Shown piece after piece: positions 1-5,117 of a DNA stretch of 5,124 bases. How positions within the stretch are numbered: the first letter of the stretch is position 1; every line of letters starts with the position of its first letter. The translations under genes and the position numbers were made by a program. This stretch comes from Parvularculaceae bacterium (GTDB lineage: Bacteria > Pseudomonadota > Alphaproteobacteria > Caulobacterales > Parvularculaceae), in the NCBI GenBank assembly GCA_027080545.1, contig JALWRV010000251.1, positions 1 to 5,124 of the forward strand, read 5' to 3'. The notes beneath the pieces were generated by a model. The model ran no database searches. It had not been told where the DNA came from and saw only the letters and a list, made by a program, of their open reading frames with translations.

Positions 1-42
1 TTGCGCATAGACGCTATCGAATTGATTTCGCGGTTGATTCAT
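1..42 (-). CDS. N-terminal fragment of an unidentified leftward gene
   Basis: Only the first 14 codons are inside the window (MNQPRNQFDSVYAQ), and the frame stays open to the left edge. The start is chosen because the leftward ATG at 42-40 is preceded by a perfect AGGAGG Shine-Dalgarno (plus-strand 49-54, cctcct) with a 6-nt spacer. A GTG overlaps this region out of frame but is less well placed. The gene runs in the same direction as the HIT gene, 192 nt downstream of its stop, so it could be co-transcribed or have its own promoter. The peptide is polar, with no sign of a signal sequence or membrane helix. I do not recognise the family from so few residues. Confidence 0.65.
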   Translation of the reverse strand, partial: MNQPRNQFDSVYAQ

Positions 43-134
43 CACTTGCCTCCTGCAGGGCGGTTTCATGCCTGATCAAAGGCGCCACCCAAGGGTTAAA
101 TTCAAAGGCCTTCGCTCTTTTAAGGGGTTTAAGG

Positions 135-170
135 CCAGCCTGTCTCAGATATGGCGAGACTAGCCCGATT
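135..170 (-). promoter_or_regulatory. Possible weak sigma70-type promoter for the leftward edge gene
   Basis: On the minus strand, TTGAAA (plus 169-174) is followed after 18 nt by TATCTG (plus 145-150). This could serve the gene starting at 42. The match is modest and is the best pair I found in the 43-234 gap. A promoter here is inference only. Confidence 0.2.
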
Positions 171-234
171 TTCAAGTTGGCACCAGCCAAGAAAATATCT
201 GAAAAAACATGAATTTTAGGCCATATTTCAACGA

Positions 235-645
235 TTAAGCCGTTTTGAACAGGCGACTCAAATCGCTCAATATGGTTTGCTCTTGGGCGGGGCTGCGGGC
301 CATGGGCGGGCCCGCCCCGATGGCGCTATGGGGCCAGGCGGGATCAGCCTTAAAGCGGGCGATGATGTGAATATGCAGTTGCGGCACCATATTGCCAAAG
401 CTGGCAATATTGATTTTGTCGCATTCGGAATAAACCTTCAAAAGCCGCGCGGTGACCGAAATCTCGCGCATCAACAAGGCTTGGTCTTCCCCATCCAGAT
501 CAAAAATCTCACTGACCCCGGTTTTGCGCGGCACGAGAATAAGCCACAAAAACCGCCCATCGCGCATGAGGCGTACCGAGGAGAGCGCGAGCCGGGCAAT
601 TTCAACACTGTCGGCTTTTAGGCGTGGATCGAGAATAAAGGACAT
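235..645 (-). CDS. HIT (histidine triad) family nucleotide-binding hydrolase
   Basis: A 136-residue cytosolic protein of the histidine-triad superfamily. These enzymes hydrolyse or transfer nucleotidyl groups from nucleoside phosphoramidates, dinucleoside polyphosphates or related adducts through a His nucleophile. The signature is Q89-L-H91-I-H93-I-I-A-R97, with N85 just upstream (GNMVPQ) and a Trp-Pro at 103-104. H91 corresponds to the nucleophile and H93 to the last triad His. The first triad His is replaced by Gln89. The length (about 130-140) fits a stand-alone HIT domain without extension. I chose the ATG at 645 because GAGG lies 6 nt upstream; a TTG at 657 in the same frame would overlap that site. 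The gene follows the peptide transporter gene in the same direction but is separated from it by a terminator hairpin. Substrate unknown. The family call is firm; exact activity is not. Confidence 0.93.
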   Translation of the reverse strand: MSFILDPRLKADSVEIARLALSSVRLMRDGRFLWLILVPRKTGVSEIFDLDGEDQALLMREISVTARLLKVYSECDKINIASFGNMVPQLHIHIIARFKADPAWPHSAIGAGPPMARSPAQEQTILSDLSRLFKTA

Positions 646-655
646 GACAAGCCTC

Positions 656-693
656 AAAGAAAAACCGCTCCGGCGGTTAAAGCCGAAGCGGTT
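656..693 (-). terminator. Rho-independent terminator after the peptide transporter gene
   Basis: Read leftward, arms AACCGCT and AGCGGTT (plus 687-693 and 663-669) pair over 7 bp. After one mismatch, CGGC/GCCG (682-685 with 671-674) extends the stem, leaving a 7-nt loop. The 3' side runs into TTTTTCTTT. It begins 27 nt beyond the transporter stop codon. The T-run ends immediately before the GAGG ribosome-binding site of the HIT gene, so the hairpin also lies in any HIT leader produced by read-through. Confidence 0.85.
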
Positions 694-719
694 AATCTCT
701 GCAAGCCGTTTATGAGCGC

Positions 720-2459
720 CTAATCACGCCCCGCCATCCAGCTTTTAATTATTGGCGAAATTAGTAGCATGAACAACGCAATGCCCATGGCGACATAGCC
801 CACCTGCGTATAGACCTGCATATAAAGGTCCTTAGCGGCGGCGACATCGGTCAGCTGCCCGCCAATGGTTTCTGCCCCGGTGGTTCTGGCGATAACCCCG
901 GCTAAATAGTTGGATAGGCCCGAATAGAGAAACCACGAGCCCATGGTCATGCCAACCACTTTTGCCGGTGCCATTTTGGTAACGGCAGACAGACCCACGG
1001 GTGACAACATCAATTCCCCCATAGTGTGGATCCAGTAGATCAGGAAAATAAACCCAACAGCCGTCATACCAGAATTACCGCTGGCCTTCATGCCGGCGAC
1101 CAAGGCTAAGAAACCGAGCCCCGCCATAAAGACCCCCATGGCGAATTTCACAGGTGTCGAGGGGTTAAGATGGCGTTTTTCCAACCAAATCCATAGCCAC
1201 GCAATAATTGGTGCGAAGATGAAAATAAAACCGGCATTTAAAGATTGGAACACCGGCGTTGGTACGGACATGCCGAAAATTGTTTTATCCACAAGCCGAT
1301 CAGTAAACAGCGTTAGAGAAGATCCAGCTTGTTCAAACAAGGCCCAGAACGGCATTTGTGCCAGTACGAAATAAATCGCTGCAAACATGCGCTTGCGTTC
1401 ATTGCCTGCCAGTTTGGCAAAAGCATAGGAAACCAGAAACAAGAAAATGGCAACACCCAAAGAGCCCACAAACCAATCGGGAATAAGTTGTGCATTTTTT
1501 ACCAACAGCATGGCCACCGCAATAATGCCAATGCCAGCAAGATAGCAGGCCTGCTCCACATTGATGGGACCAAACACTTTTTCTTTCAACTTTTCAGCAC
1601 TGGGCGGATCGGCGCGACCTCCTAGATATTTTTGCCCCCAGAGGAAAATAAGCAACCCGAGCAGCATGCCAATTCCCGCTAGGCCAAACCCGTAAGCCCA
1701 TCCATATTTAATCCCGAGATAGCCGCAAGCGAGAGAGGAGGAAAAAGCACCCAGATTGATGCCCATGTAAAAAATAGTGAAACCGGAATCGCGCCGCTTG
1801 TCGCCAATACCGTAGAGCGAACCAACAATAGTCGAGATATTGGCTTTCAAATAGCCGACCCCAGCGATGATAAGGGCGAGAGACAAATAGAGAATATTCA
1901 CAAAGAGTGGATCTTTTTCTATTCGGGTCTCGTAGTCGCTGACCGGAATAGCCGCAGGCAAGCCCACCGCTGCAGGGTCATTGATCAACATATTTTCCGC
2001 CCCGTCATCAAATGAGATGATCGATTGGCCGCTTGAGGAGACGATGATCTGATTGGCATCACTGGCGCGCCCATCAAGGGTCACTTGATATTCTTGTCCC
2101 TGATAGGTGAGCAATTCTTTGGATCCCGATCCTTCAAAGGCCATACCGAAATGGCCCATCACCAGCAAGATAGCCCCAAAGGTCACCGCCTTTCGCTGAC
2201 CGAGATAACGGTCCGCCAAGGTGCCGCCAATGATTGTCATCACATAAACAAGGGCCGTATAGGCCCCATACATCACTGCCGAGCGCTCATCGGAAAACAG
2301 AAAATGCTTGGTTAAATACAAGACCAGCAAGGCGCGCATACCATAATAGGAAAAACGCTCCCACATTTCCGTAAAAAACAGGATGGCCAGCCCCTTGGGG
2401 TGGCCAAAAAAACTCGTATCCTTGGCCGTTTCGGCAAATTGATTTGTCGTGTCGGTCAT
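720..2459 (-). CDS. Proton-dependent oligopeptide (POT/PTR2) transporter, MFS
   Basis: A 579-residue inner-membrane symporter that takes up di- and tripeptides with protons. Hallmarks of the POT family are present: ExxERFxYYG in helix 1 (E31, E34, R35, Y38, Y39), the conserved helix-4 lysine in GYLKAN (K205), FYMGINLG in helix 5 (230-237), the helix-7 FWALFEQ segment (E386), and GELMLSPVGLS in helix 10 (E482). Two extra hydrophobic helices at about 311-331 and 338-360, between helices 6 and 7, match the 14-helix layout of bacterial members. A polar segment of about 75 residues (roughly 109-185) is inserted in the periplasmic loop between helices 3 and 4, which makes the protein longer than typical bacterial homologues of around 500 residues. 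The ATG at 2459 is preferred because AGAGGG precedes it at about 6 nt; a GTG at 2489 in frame lacks comparable support. The gene is divergent from the YHS gene and is followed by a strong terminator. Family call is very secure; substrate range is inferred. Confidence 0.96.
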   Translation of the reverse strand: MTDTTNQFAETAKDTSFFGHPKGLAILFFTEMWERFSYYGMRALLVLYLTKHFLFSDERSAVMYGAYTALVYVMTIIGGTLADRYLGQRKAVTFGAILLVMGHFGMAFEGSGSKELLTYQGQEYQVTLDGRASDANQIIVSSSGQSIISFDDGAENMLINDPAAVGLPAAIPVSDYETRIEKDPLFVNILYLSLALIIAGVGYLKANISTIVGSLYGIGDKRRDSGFTIFYMGINLGAFSSSLACGYLGIKYGWAYGFGLAGIGMLLGLLIFLWGQKYLGGRADPPSAEKLKEKVFGPINVEQACYLAGIGIIAVAMLLVKNAQLIPDWFVGSLGVAIFLFLVSYAFAKLAGNERKRMFAAIYFVLAQMPFWALFEQAGSSLTLFTDRLVDKTIFGMSVPTPVFQSLNAGFIFIFAPIIAWLWIWLEKRHLNPSTPVKFAMGVFMAGLGFLALVAGMKASGNSGMTAVGFIFLIYWIHTMGELMLSPVGLSAVTKMAPAKVVGMTMGSWFLYSGLSNYLAGVIARTTGAETIGGQLTDVAAAKDLYMQVYTQVGYVAMGIALFMLLISPIIKSWMAGRD

Positions 2460-2559
2460 ATATCCCTCTTGAATTACGGCGAGAGGCACCCATCTAGCTG
2501 GTGAGCCGATAGGCGCTTGTCGCCGTCAGGCCCCTAATAGCCCCTCTATGCGAACGGTC

Positions 2560-2589
2560 AGTCTAGGCGAATTGTTGGTTAAAAATCAA
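2560..2589 (-). promoter_or_regulatory. Candidate promoter for the peptide transporter gene
   Basis: On the minus strand TTGATT (plus 2584-2589) is followed after 18 nt by TAGACT (plus 2560-2565). This gives a leader of about 95 nt before the transporter ATG. A second weaker pair, CTGACC and TATTAG, lies closer to the gene. The dyad at 2594-2615 lies just upstream of the -35 element, where an activator could bind. Inference from consensus only. Confidence 0.3.
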
Positions 2590-2593
2590 AGGA

Positions 2594-2615
2594 AAGTGAC
2601 GCTCCCCGGTCACTT
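2594..2615. promoter_or_regulatory. Perfect 7-bp dyad, possible operator in the divergent control region
   Basis: AAGTGAC and GTCACTT flank an 8-nt spacer in a 22-bp block. It lies almost exactly midway between the transporter start (2459) and the YHS gene start (2759). There is no T-run after either side, so it does not look like a terminator. The spacing does not fit the TGTGA-N6-TCACA site of CRP. A dimeric regulator acting on both divergent genes is a plausible but unproven reading. Confidence 0.4.
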
Positions 2616-2705
2616 GTCATGTTTAAGGCTCCTAAAGGGGCCCTCAATCCGCCCGGTTTCAGGCACGAATTTGTGAAATAGTGTGAGGGGACAAGGATTA
2701 GCGGC

Positions 2706-2733
2706 TTGGGCTAAGTCTAAATGCAGAGATTAT
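2706..2733 (+). promoter_or_regulatory. Weak candidate promoter for the YHS gene
   Basis: TTGGGC (2706-2711) and GATTAT (2728-2733) are separated by 16 nt. Transcription would start near 2740, leaving a leader of about 20 nt that contains only the second Shine-Dalgarno copy. The -35 match is poor, and other promoter positions in 2616-2720 cannot be excluded. Confidence 0.2.
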
Positions 2734-2757
2734 TGGAGACCACAATTGGAGATCCCA
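2732..2757 (+). repeat. Tandem 13-nt duplication carrying two Shine-Dalgarno copies
   Basis: ATTGGAGACCACA (2732-2744) is followed directly by ATTGGAGATCCCA (2745-2757), identical at 11 of 13 positions. Each unit contains GGAGA. The second GGAGA (2748-2752) sits 6 nt before the ATG at 2759 and is the functional ribosome-binding site by position. The first lies 19 nt away and could act as a standby site. Confidence 0.7.
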
Positions 2758-2758
2758 G

Positions 2759-3229
2759 ATGAATAAGACATTCGCCGCTATCCTCGTCGCCTCCACCATC
2801 GGACTCACCGCCTCTTTTGCGGCGGTCAGCCCTGCTATGGCGCAAAAACCAGAGATTTATACGGGTGTTTTTTCCAAACAGGCCGTGGGCGGCTATGACC
2901 CGGTGGCCTATTTTACCCAAGGCAAACCGGTCAAAGGCGATCGCGCCTTTTCTACCACCTATAAGGGAACGGTCTGGCAGTTTTCTTCTGCGCAAAATCG
3001 TGATGCGTTTATCGCGACCCCAGAGGCCTATGCCCCCCAATATGGTGGCTATTGCGCTTGGGCGTTGGCGGAAAACAAGCTCGCCAAGGGCGATCCCAAT
3101 TTTTGGAACATTGTCGATGGGAAACTCTATCTGAATTACAACGCATCAATCCAGAAAAAATGGCTCGCCGATGTGCCGGGCTTTATCGAAAAGGCCGACC
3201 AAAATTGGCCCTCGGTTTTAGACAAATAG
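2759..3229 (+). CDS. Exported YHS-domain protein
   Basis: A 156-residue protein with a Sec signal peptide: Lys at position 3, a hydrophobic core at about 5-22, and AMA-Q as the likely cleavage site after residue 28. The mature part of about 128 residues is therefore expected in the periplasm. It is a single YHS domain, with GGYDPVAYF at 44-52, a YKGTVWQFSS strand at 68-77, and YAPQYGGYCAWA at 91-102. YHS domains are small folds associated with metal or redox roles, but the function of this exported group is not established. C99, in PQYGGYCA, is the only cysteine and is encoded by TGC. To my knowledge some relatives of this family are annotated as selenoproteins; this copy is not one. The start has a well-placed GGAGA. 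The gene is divergent from the peptide transporter gene and convergent with the ATPase gene. Family call is secure; function unknown. Confidence 0.93.
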   Translation: MNKTFAAILVASTIGLTASFAAVSPAMAQKPEIYTGVFSKQAVGGYDPVAYFTQGKPVKGDRAFSTTYKGTVWQFSSAQNRDAFIATPEAYAPQYGGYCAWALAENKLAKGDPNFWNIVDGKLYLNYNASIQKKWLADVPGFIEKADQNWPSVLDK

Positions 3230-3240
3230 TCGCTCTCACC

Positions 3241-3268
3241 CGACGGATTGTACTCCCACCATCCGTTG
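3241..3268 (+). other. Intergenic hairpin 1
   Basis: CGACGGAT (3241-3248) can pair with ATCCGTTG (3261-3268) over 8 bp including one G-U, with a 12-nt loop. It begins 11 nt after the YHS stop codon. What follows is AAGTTTGACAT, not a T-run, so it is not a good terminator on its own. It could protect the 3' end of the YHS mRNA. Confidence 0.45.
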
Positions 3269-3286
3269 AAGTTTGACATACCCCCC

Positions 3287-3320
3287 GAGGCGGTTTGTCC
3301 GTTCCCGCAAACCAAGCCTC
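3287..3320. other. Intergenic hairpin 2
   Basis: GAGGCGGTTTG (3287-3297) pairs with CAAACC (3308-3313) and GCCTC (3316-3320). This gives an 11-bp stem with a 2-nt AA bulge and a 10-nt loop. No T-run follows on either strand. It is the second of three hairpins in the gap between the convergent genes and appears more stable than hairpin 1. Confidence 0.6.
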
Positions 3321-3328
3321 ACAGTGTG

Positions 3329-3376
3329 AAAGCCAGCCTTCCAGCCCGCCCCTTGGCTCGAACGGCTGGCTTTTTC
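3329..3376 (+). terminator. Rho-independent terminator in the convergent gap, possibly bidirectional
   Basis: AAAGCCAGCC (3329-3338) and GGCTGGCTTT (3364-3373) form a perfect 10-bp stem. It encloses 25 nt that can itself form a small AGCC/GGCT stem (3343-3346 with 3355-3358). Read rightward, the stem ends in TTTTTC. It lies about 100 nt after the YHS stop, so it would end that transcript after a structured 3' UTR. Read leftward it lies 25 nt after the ATPase stop, with a shorter T-run (TTTCAC), so it may serve both genes with lower efficiency for the ATPase. Confidence 0.82.
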
Positions 3377-3400
3377 ATGGGTGCAGCTTGTGCCGTCTAT

Positions 3401-4924
3401 TTAGCGGCGACGCTTCATCAACCCTAAAAAGCCCCGGACGATTTCGCGCGATAAGGTCCGTGCTGCCGTTTTAACCGCCGCTTCACCAACTGATTGGCGA
3501 TTTGACCGCCGACGGGTGGTGCGGCGGCGAGAAGAGGGGCGGGCCGATGATTTTTTGGCCCGCTGCTTGGCTTGGCGCGCGCGTTCTTTTTCCTTTTCGT
3601 CTTCGCGCTCTTCTTTTTCTCTCTGTTTGGCCATTTCTTCTGCGCGCTTGTTTAAAATTTCATAAGCACTTTCGCGATCGACAGTTTTGTCATATTTGCC
3701 GCCCATCAAGGAGCGATCGAGAATTTCCTTCCGTTCCTTTTTGGTCAGCGGACCCATGCGTGAAGAGGGGGGGCGGATGAGGGTTTGCTCGACCATGCCG
3801 GGCACCCCTTTTTTGAGCAGGGTGGAAACCAGCGCCTCGCCGATCCCCAGCTGGGTAATGACTTTTTTGGTATCGAATTTTGGGTTGGGGCGAAACGTAT
3901 CCGCCGCCGCGCGAATAACTTTTTGCTCTTTGGGCGTGTAGGCGCGCAAAGCATGTTGCAATCGGTTGCCCAATTGGCTCGATACTGAATCCGGCACATC
4001 AAGCGGGTTCTGTGATACAAAATAAACCCCCACTCCCTTGGATCGGATCAGCCGCACCACCTGTTCGATCTTGCTCATCAACGCATCTGGGCAATCCTTG
4101 AACAGCAAATGGGCCTCATCAAAAAAGAAGACAAAGACCGGCTTGTCCGGGTCGCCCACTTCCGGCAATTCTTCAAACAGCTCCGCCAACAGCCACAATA
4201 AAAAGGTGGCATAAAGTTTTGGCGTCATCATCAATTTGTCGGCAGCGAGAATGTTCACAATGCCGCGCCCTTCTTCGGTGACGCGCATAAAATCTTTCAG
4301 GTCCAGGGCCGGCTCCCCAAAAAATTTGTCGGCGCCTTGTTCTTCCAATTGTAAAAGGCGACGCTGAATAGCGCCCACCGATGCGGCAGAGACATTGCCA
4401 TATTCCGCCGACAATTCTTTGCGCCGCTCTGAAATATTGACCAGTAAGGCTCGCAAATCTTTGAGATCCAGCAGCAGCAATCCTTCATCATCCGCCAGCT
4501 TGAAGGCGAGGGTTAAAACGCCCTCTTGGGTGTCATTTAGGTTGAGTAGGCGAGCCAATAATAAAGGCCCCATTTCGGAAATGGTGGCGCGAATAGGGTG
4601 GCCTTGTTGGCCGTGTAAATCCCAAAAGGTCACGGGAAAGCCGCCCATGGCATAATCATCAAAATCAATTTTTTCCGCGCGCGCTTGTAAAAAATCTTTC
4701 ATTTTGCCGGGCACCGCCATGCCGGCAATATCGCCCTTCACATCGGCAATAAAAACTGGCACCCCGGCATCGGAAAAACCTTCGGCCATAATTTGCAAGG
4801 AGACAGTTTTGCCGGTCCCCGTGGCCCCGGCCACAAGACCATGACGATTGGCATATTTTAAGGTCAGCCCCACGGGCTTGTCGCTCTTGCCAATAAAAAT
4901 GTGCGGTTTTTGGGTTTCACTCAT
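3401..4924 (-). CDS. yjgR: HerA-like helicase/ATPase of the YjgR (DUF853) family
   Basis: A 507-residue cytosolic P-loop ATPase of the HerA/FtsK group, matching the YjgR/DUF853 family in length and arrangement. The Walker A motif GATGTGKT is at 33-40, with the nucleotide-binding K39-T40. Walker B is VFVFFFDEAH at 263-272, with D269 and catalytic E270. A sensor-like SQN is at 304-306. HerA-type enzymes form hexameric rings that move along DNA, but the physiological role of YjgR-type proteins is not settled. Residues 424-455 are very rich in Glu, Lys and Arg and probably helical or coiled-coil. Residues 456-478 form a Ser/Arg-rich basic stretch, and a final amphipathic segment (SREIVRGFLGLMKRRR, 492-507) ends the protein. 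No NurA-like nuclease or other defence partner is visible next to it. The ATG at 4924 has only a weak GAG at about 8 nt. The gene is convergent with the YHS gene. Confidence 0.93.
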   Translation of the reverse strand: MSETQKPHIFIGKSDKPVGLTLKYANRHGLVAGATGTGKTVSLQIMAEGFSDAGVPVFIADVKGDIAGMAVPGKMKDFLQARAEKIDFDDYAMGGFPVTFWDLHGQQGHPIRATISEMGPLLLARLLNLNDTQEGVLTLAFKLADDEGLLLLDLKDLRALLVNISERRKELSAEYGNVSAASVGAIQRRLLQLEEQGADKFFGEPALDLKDFMRVTEEGRGIVNILAADKLMMTPKLYATFLLWLLAELFEELPEVGDPDKPVFVFFFDEAHLLFKDCPDALMSKIEQVVRLIRSKGVGVYFVSQNPLDVPDSVSSQLGNRLQHALRAYTPKEQKVIRAAADTFRPNPKFDTKKVITQLGIGEALVSTLLKKGVPGMVEQTLIRPPSSRMGPLTKKERKEILDRSLMGGKYDKTVDRESAYEILNKRAEEMAKQREKEEREDEKEKERARQAKQRAKKSSARPSSRRRTTRRRSNRQSVGEAAVKTAARTLSREIVRGFLGLMKRRR

Positions 4925-4996
4925 GTAAAAATCTCAATCTTGGCTCTTGGGGGTAATGAGGGGCCGATTCGGCCTCAAAACGGGGCGTAAAGCCGT

Positions 4997-5026
4997 TTGC
5001 TAACGCTAAATAGCCTCGAATAGCAA
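4997..5026. repeat. Nested inverted-repeat cluster in the ATPase gene leader
   Basis: TTGCTA (4997-5002) is inverted as TAGCAA (5021-5026), and between them lies a second inverted pair GCTA-AA-TAGC (5005-5014). AATAGC also occurs twice in direct orientation with a 10-bp period (5009-5014 and 5019-5024). The block is about 75 nt upstream of the ATPase start and downstream of the candidate promoter. It could be an operator or a leader RNA structure; chance cannot be excluded. Confidence 0.35.
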
Positions 5027-5060
5027 GTAAGGGGGGGCGCTTTGGGCATCGGACAGGGCA

Positions 5061-5090
5061 ATTATATGCTAGAAGCAATGATTTTAACTG
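5061..5090 (-). promoter_or_regulatory. Candidate promoter for the HerA-like ATPase gene
   Basis: A perfect TATAAT occurs on the minus strand (plus 5061-5066). The upstream -35 region (plus 5082-5090) is AT-rich but has only poor matches such as CAGTTA. Transcription would start near 5054, giving a leader of about 130 nt. Confidence 0.4.
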
Positions 5091-5117
5091 TTGGTAATTC
5101 TGAACATGTGGTATAGT
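5091..5117 (+). promoter_or_regulatory. Probable rightward extended -10 promoter at the window edge
   Basis: TGGTATAGT (5109-5117) fits an extended -10 element, TGn followed by TATAGT. TTGGTA at 5091-5096 (15-nt spacer) or TGTTGG at 5089-5094 (17-nt spacer) could act as the -35. Transcription would start at about the last base of the window, implying a rightward gene just outside it and divergent from the ATPase gene. Confidence 0.45.

Noticed and set aside
277..621. Plus-strand open frame of 114 codons opposite the HIT gene
   Set aside because: It lies entirely antisense to a clear HIT domain, has no recognisable motif and no convincing ribosome-binding site. The same applies to the other antisense or out-of-frame open frames in this window.
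2594..2615. Dyad considered as a CRP or FNR site
   Set aside because: The arms contain GTGA and TCAC, but they are separated by 10 nt rather than the 6 required for CRP, and the FNR core TTGAT-N4-ATCAA is absent.
2528..2638. Imperfect direct repeat AGGCCCCTAATAG / AGGCTCCTAAAGG
   Set aside because: Only about 10 of 13 positions match, the copies are nearly 100 nt apart, and both fall in C/G-run-rich sequence where such matches arise by chance.
2717..3040. Minus-strand open frame of 107 codons opposite the YHS gene
   Set aside because: It is antisense to a well-supported exported YHS protein. Its composition is Arg/Gly-rich, as expected of a shadow frame.
3053..3058. Possible selenocysteine in the YHS protein at the GGYC position
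   Set aside because: The codon is TGC, an ordinary cysteine, and the frame has no internal TGA.
3401..4924. Idea that the HerA-like ATPase is part of an antiviral or HerA-NurA DNA-processing system
   Set aside because: Domain order and length fit the widespread YjgR/DUF853 family. No NurA, SIR2, nuclease or other defence-type partner is next to it; its neighbours are housekeeping-type genes.
4958..4976. Short GC-rich stem upstream of the ATPase gene considered as a terminator
   Set aside because: The stem is short and interrupted by a GG bulge, and no T-run follows on either strand.
5066..5116. Small rightward open frame of 16 codons starting at ATG 5066
   Set aside because: Its only ribosome-site candidate is a weakly spaced AGGG. 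It overlaps the candidate promoters on both strands and ends inside the rightward -10 element.
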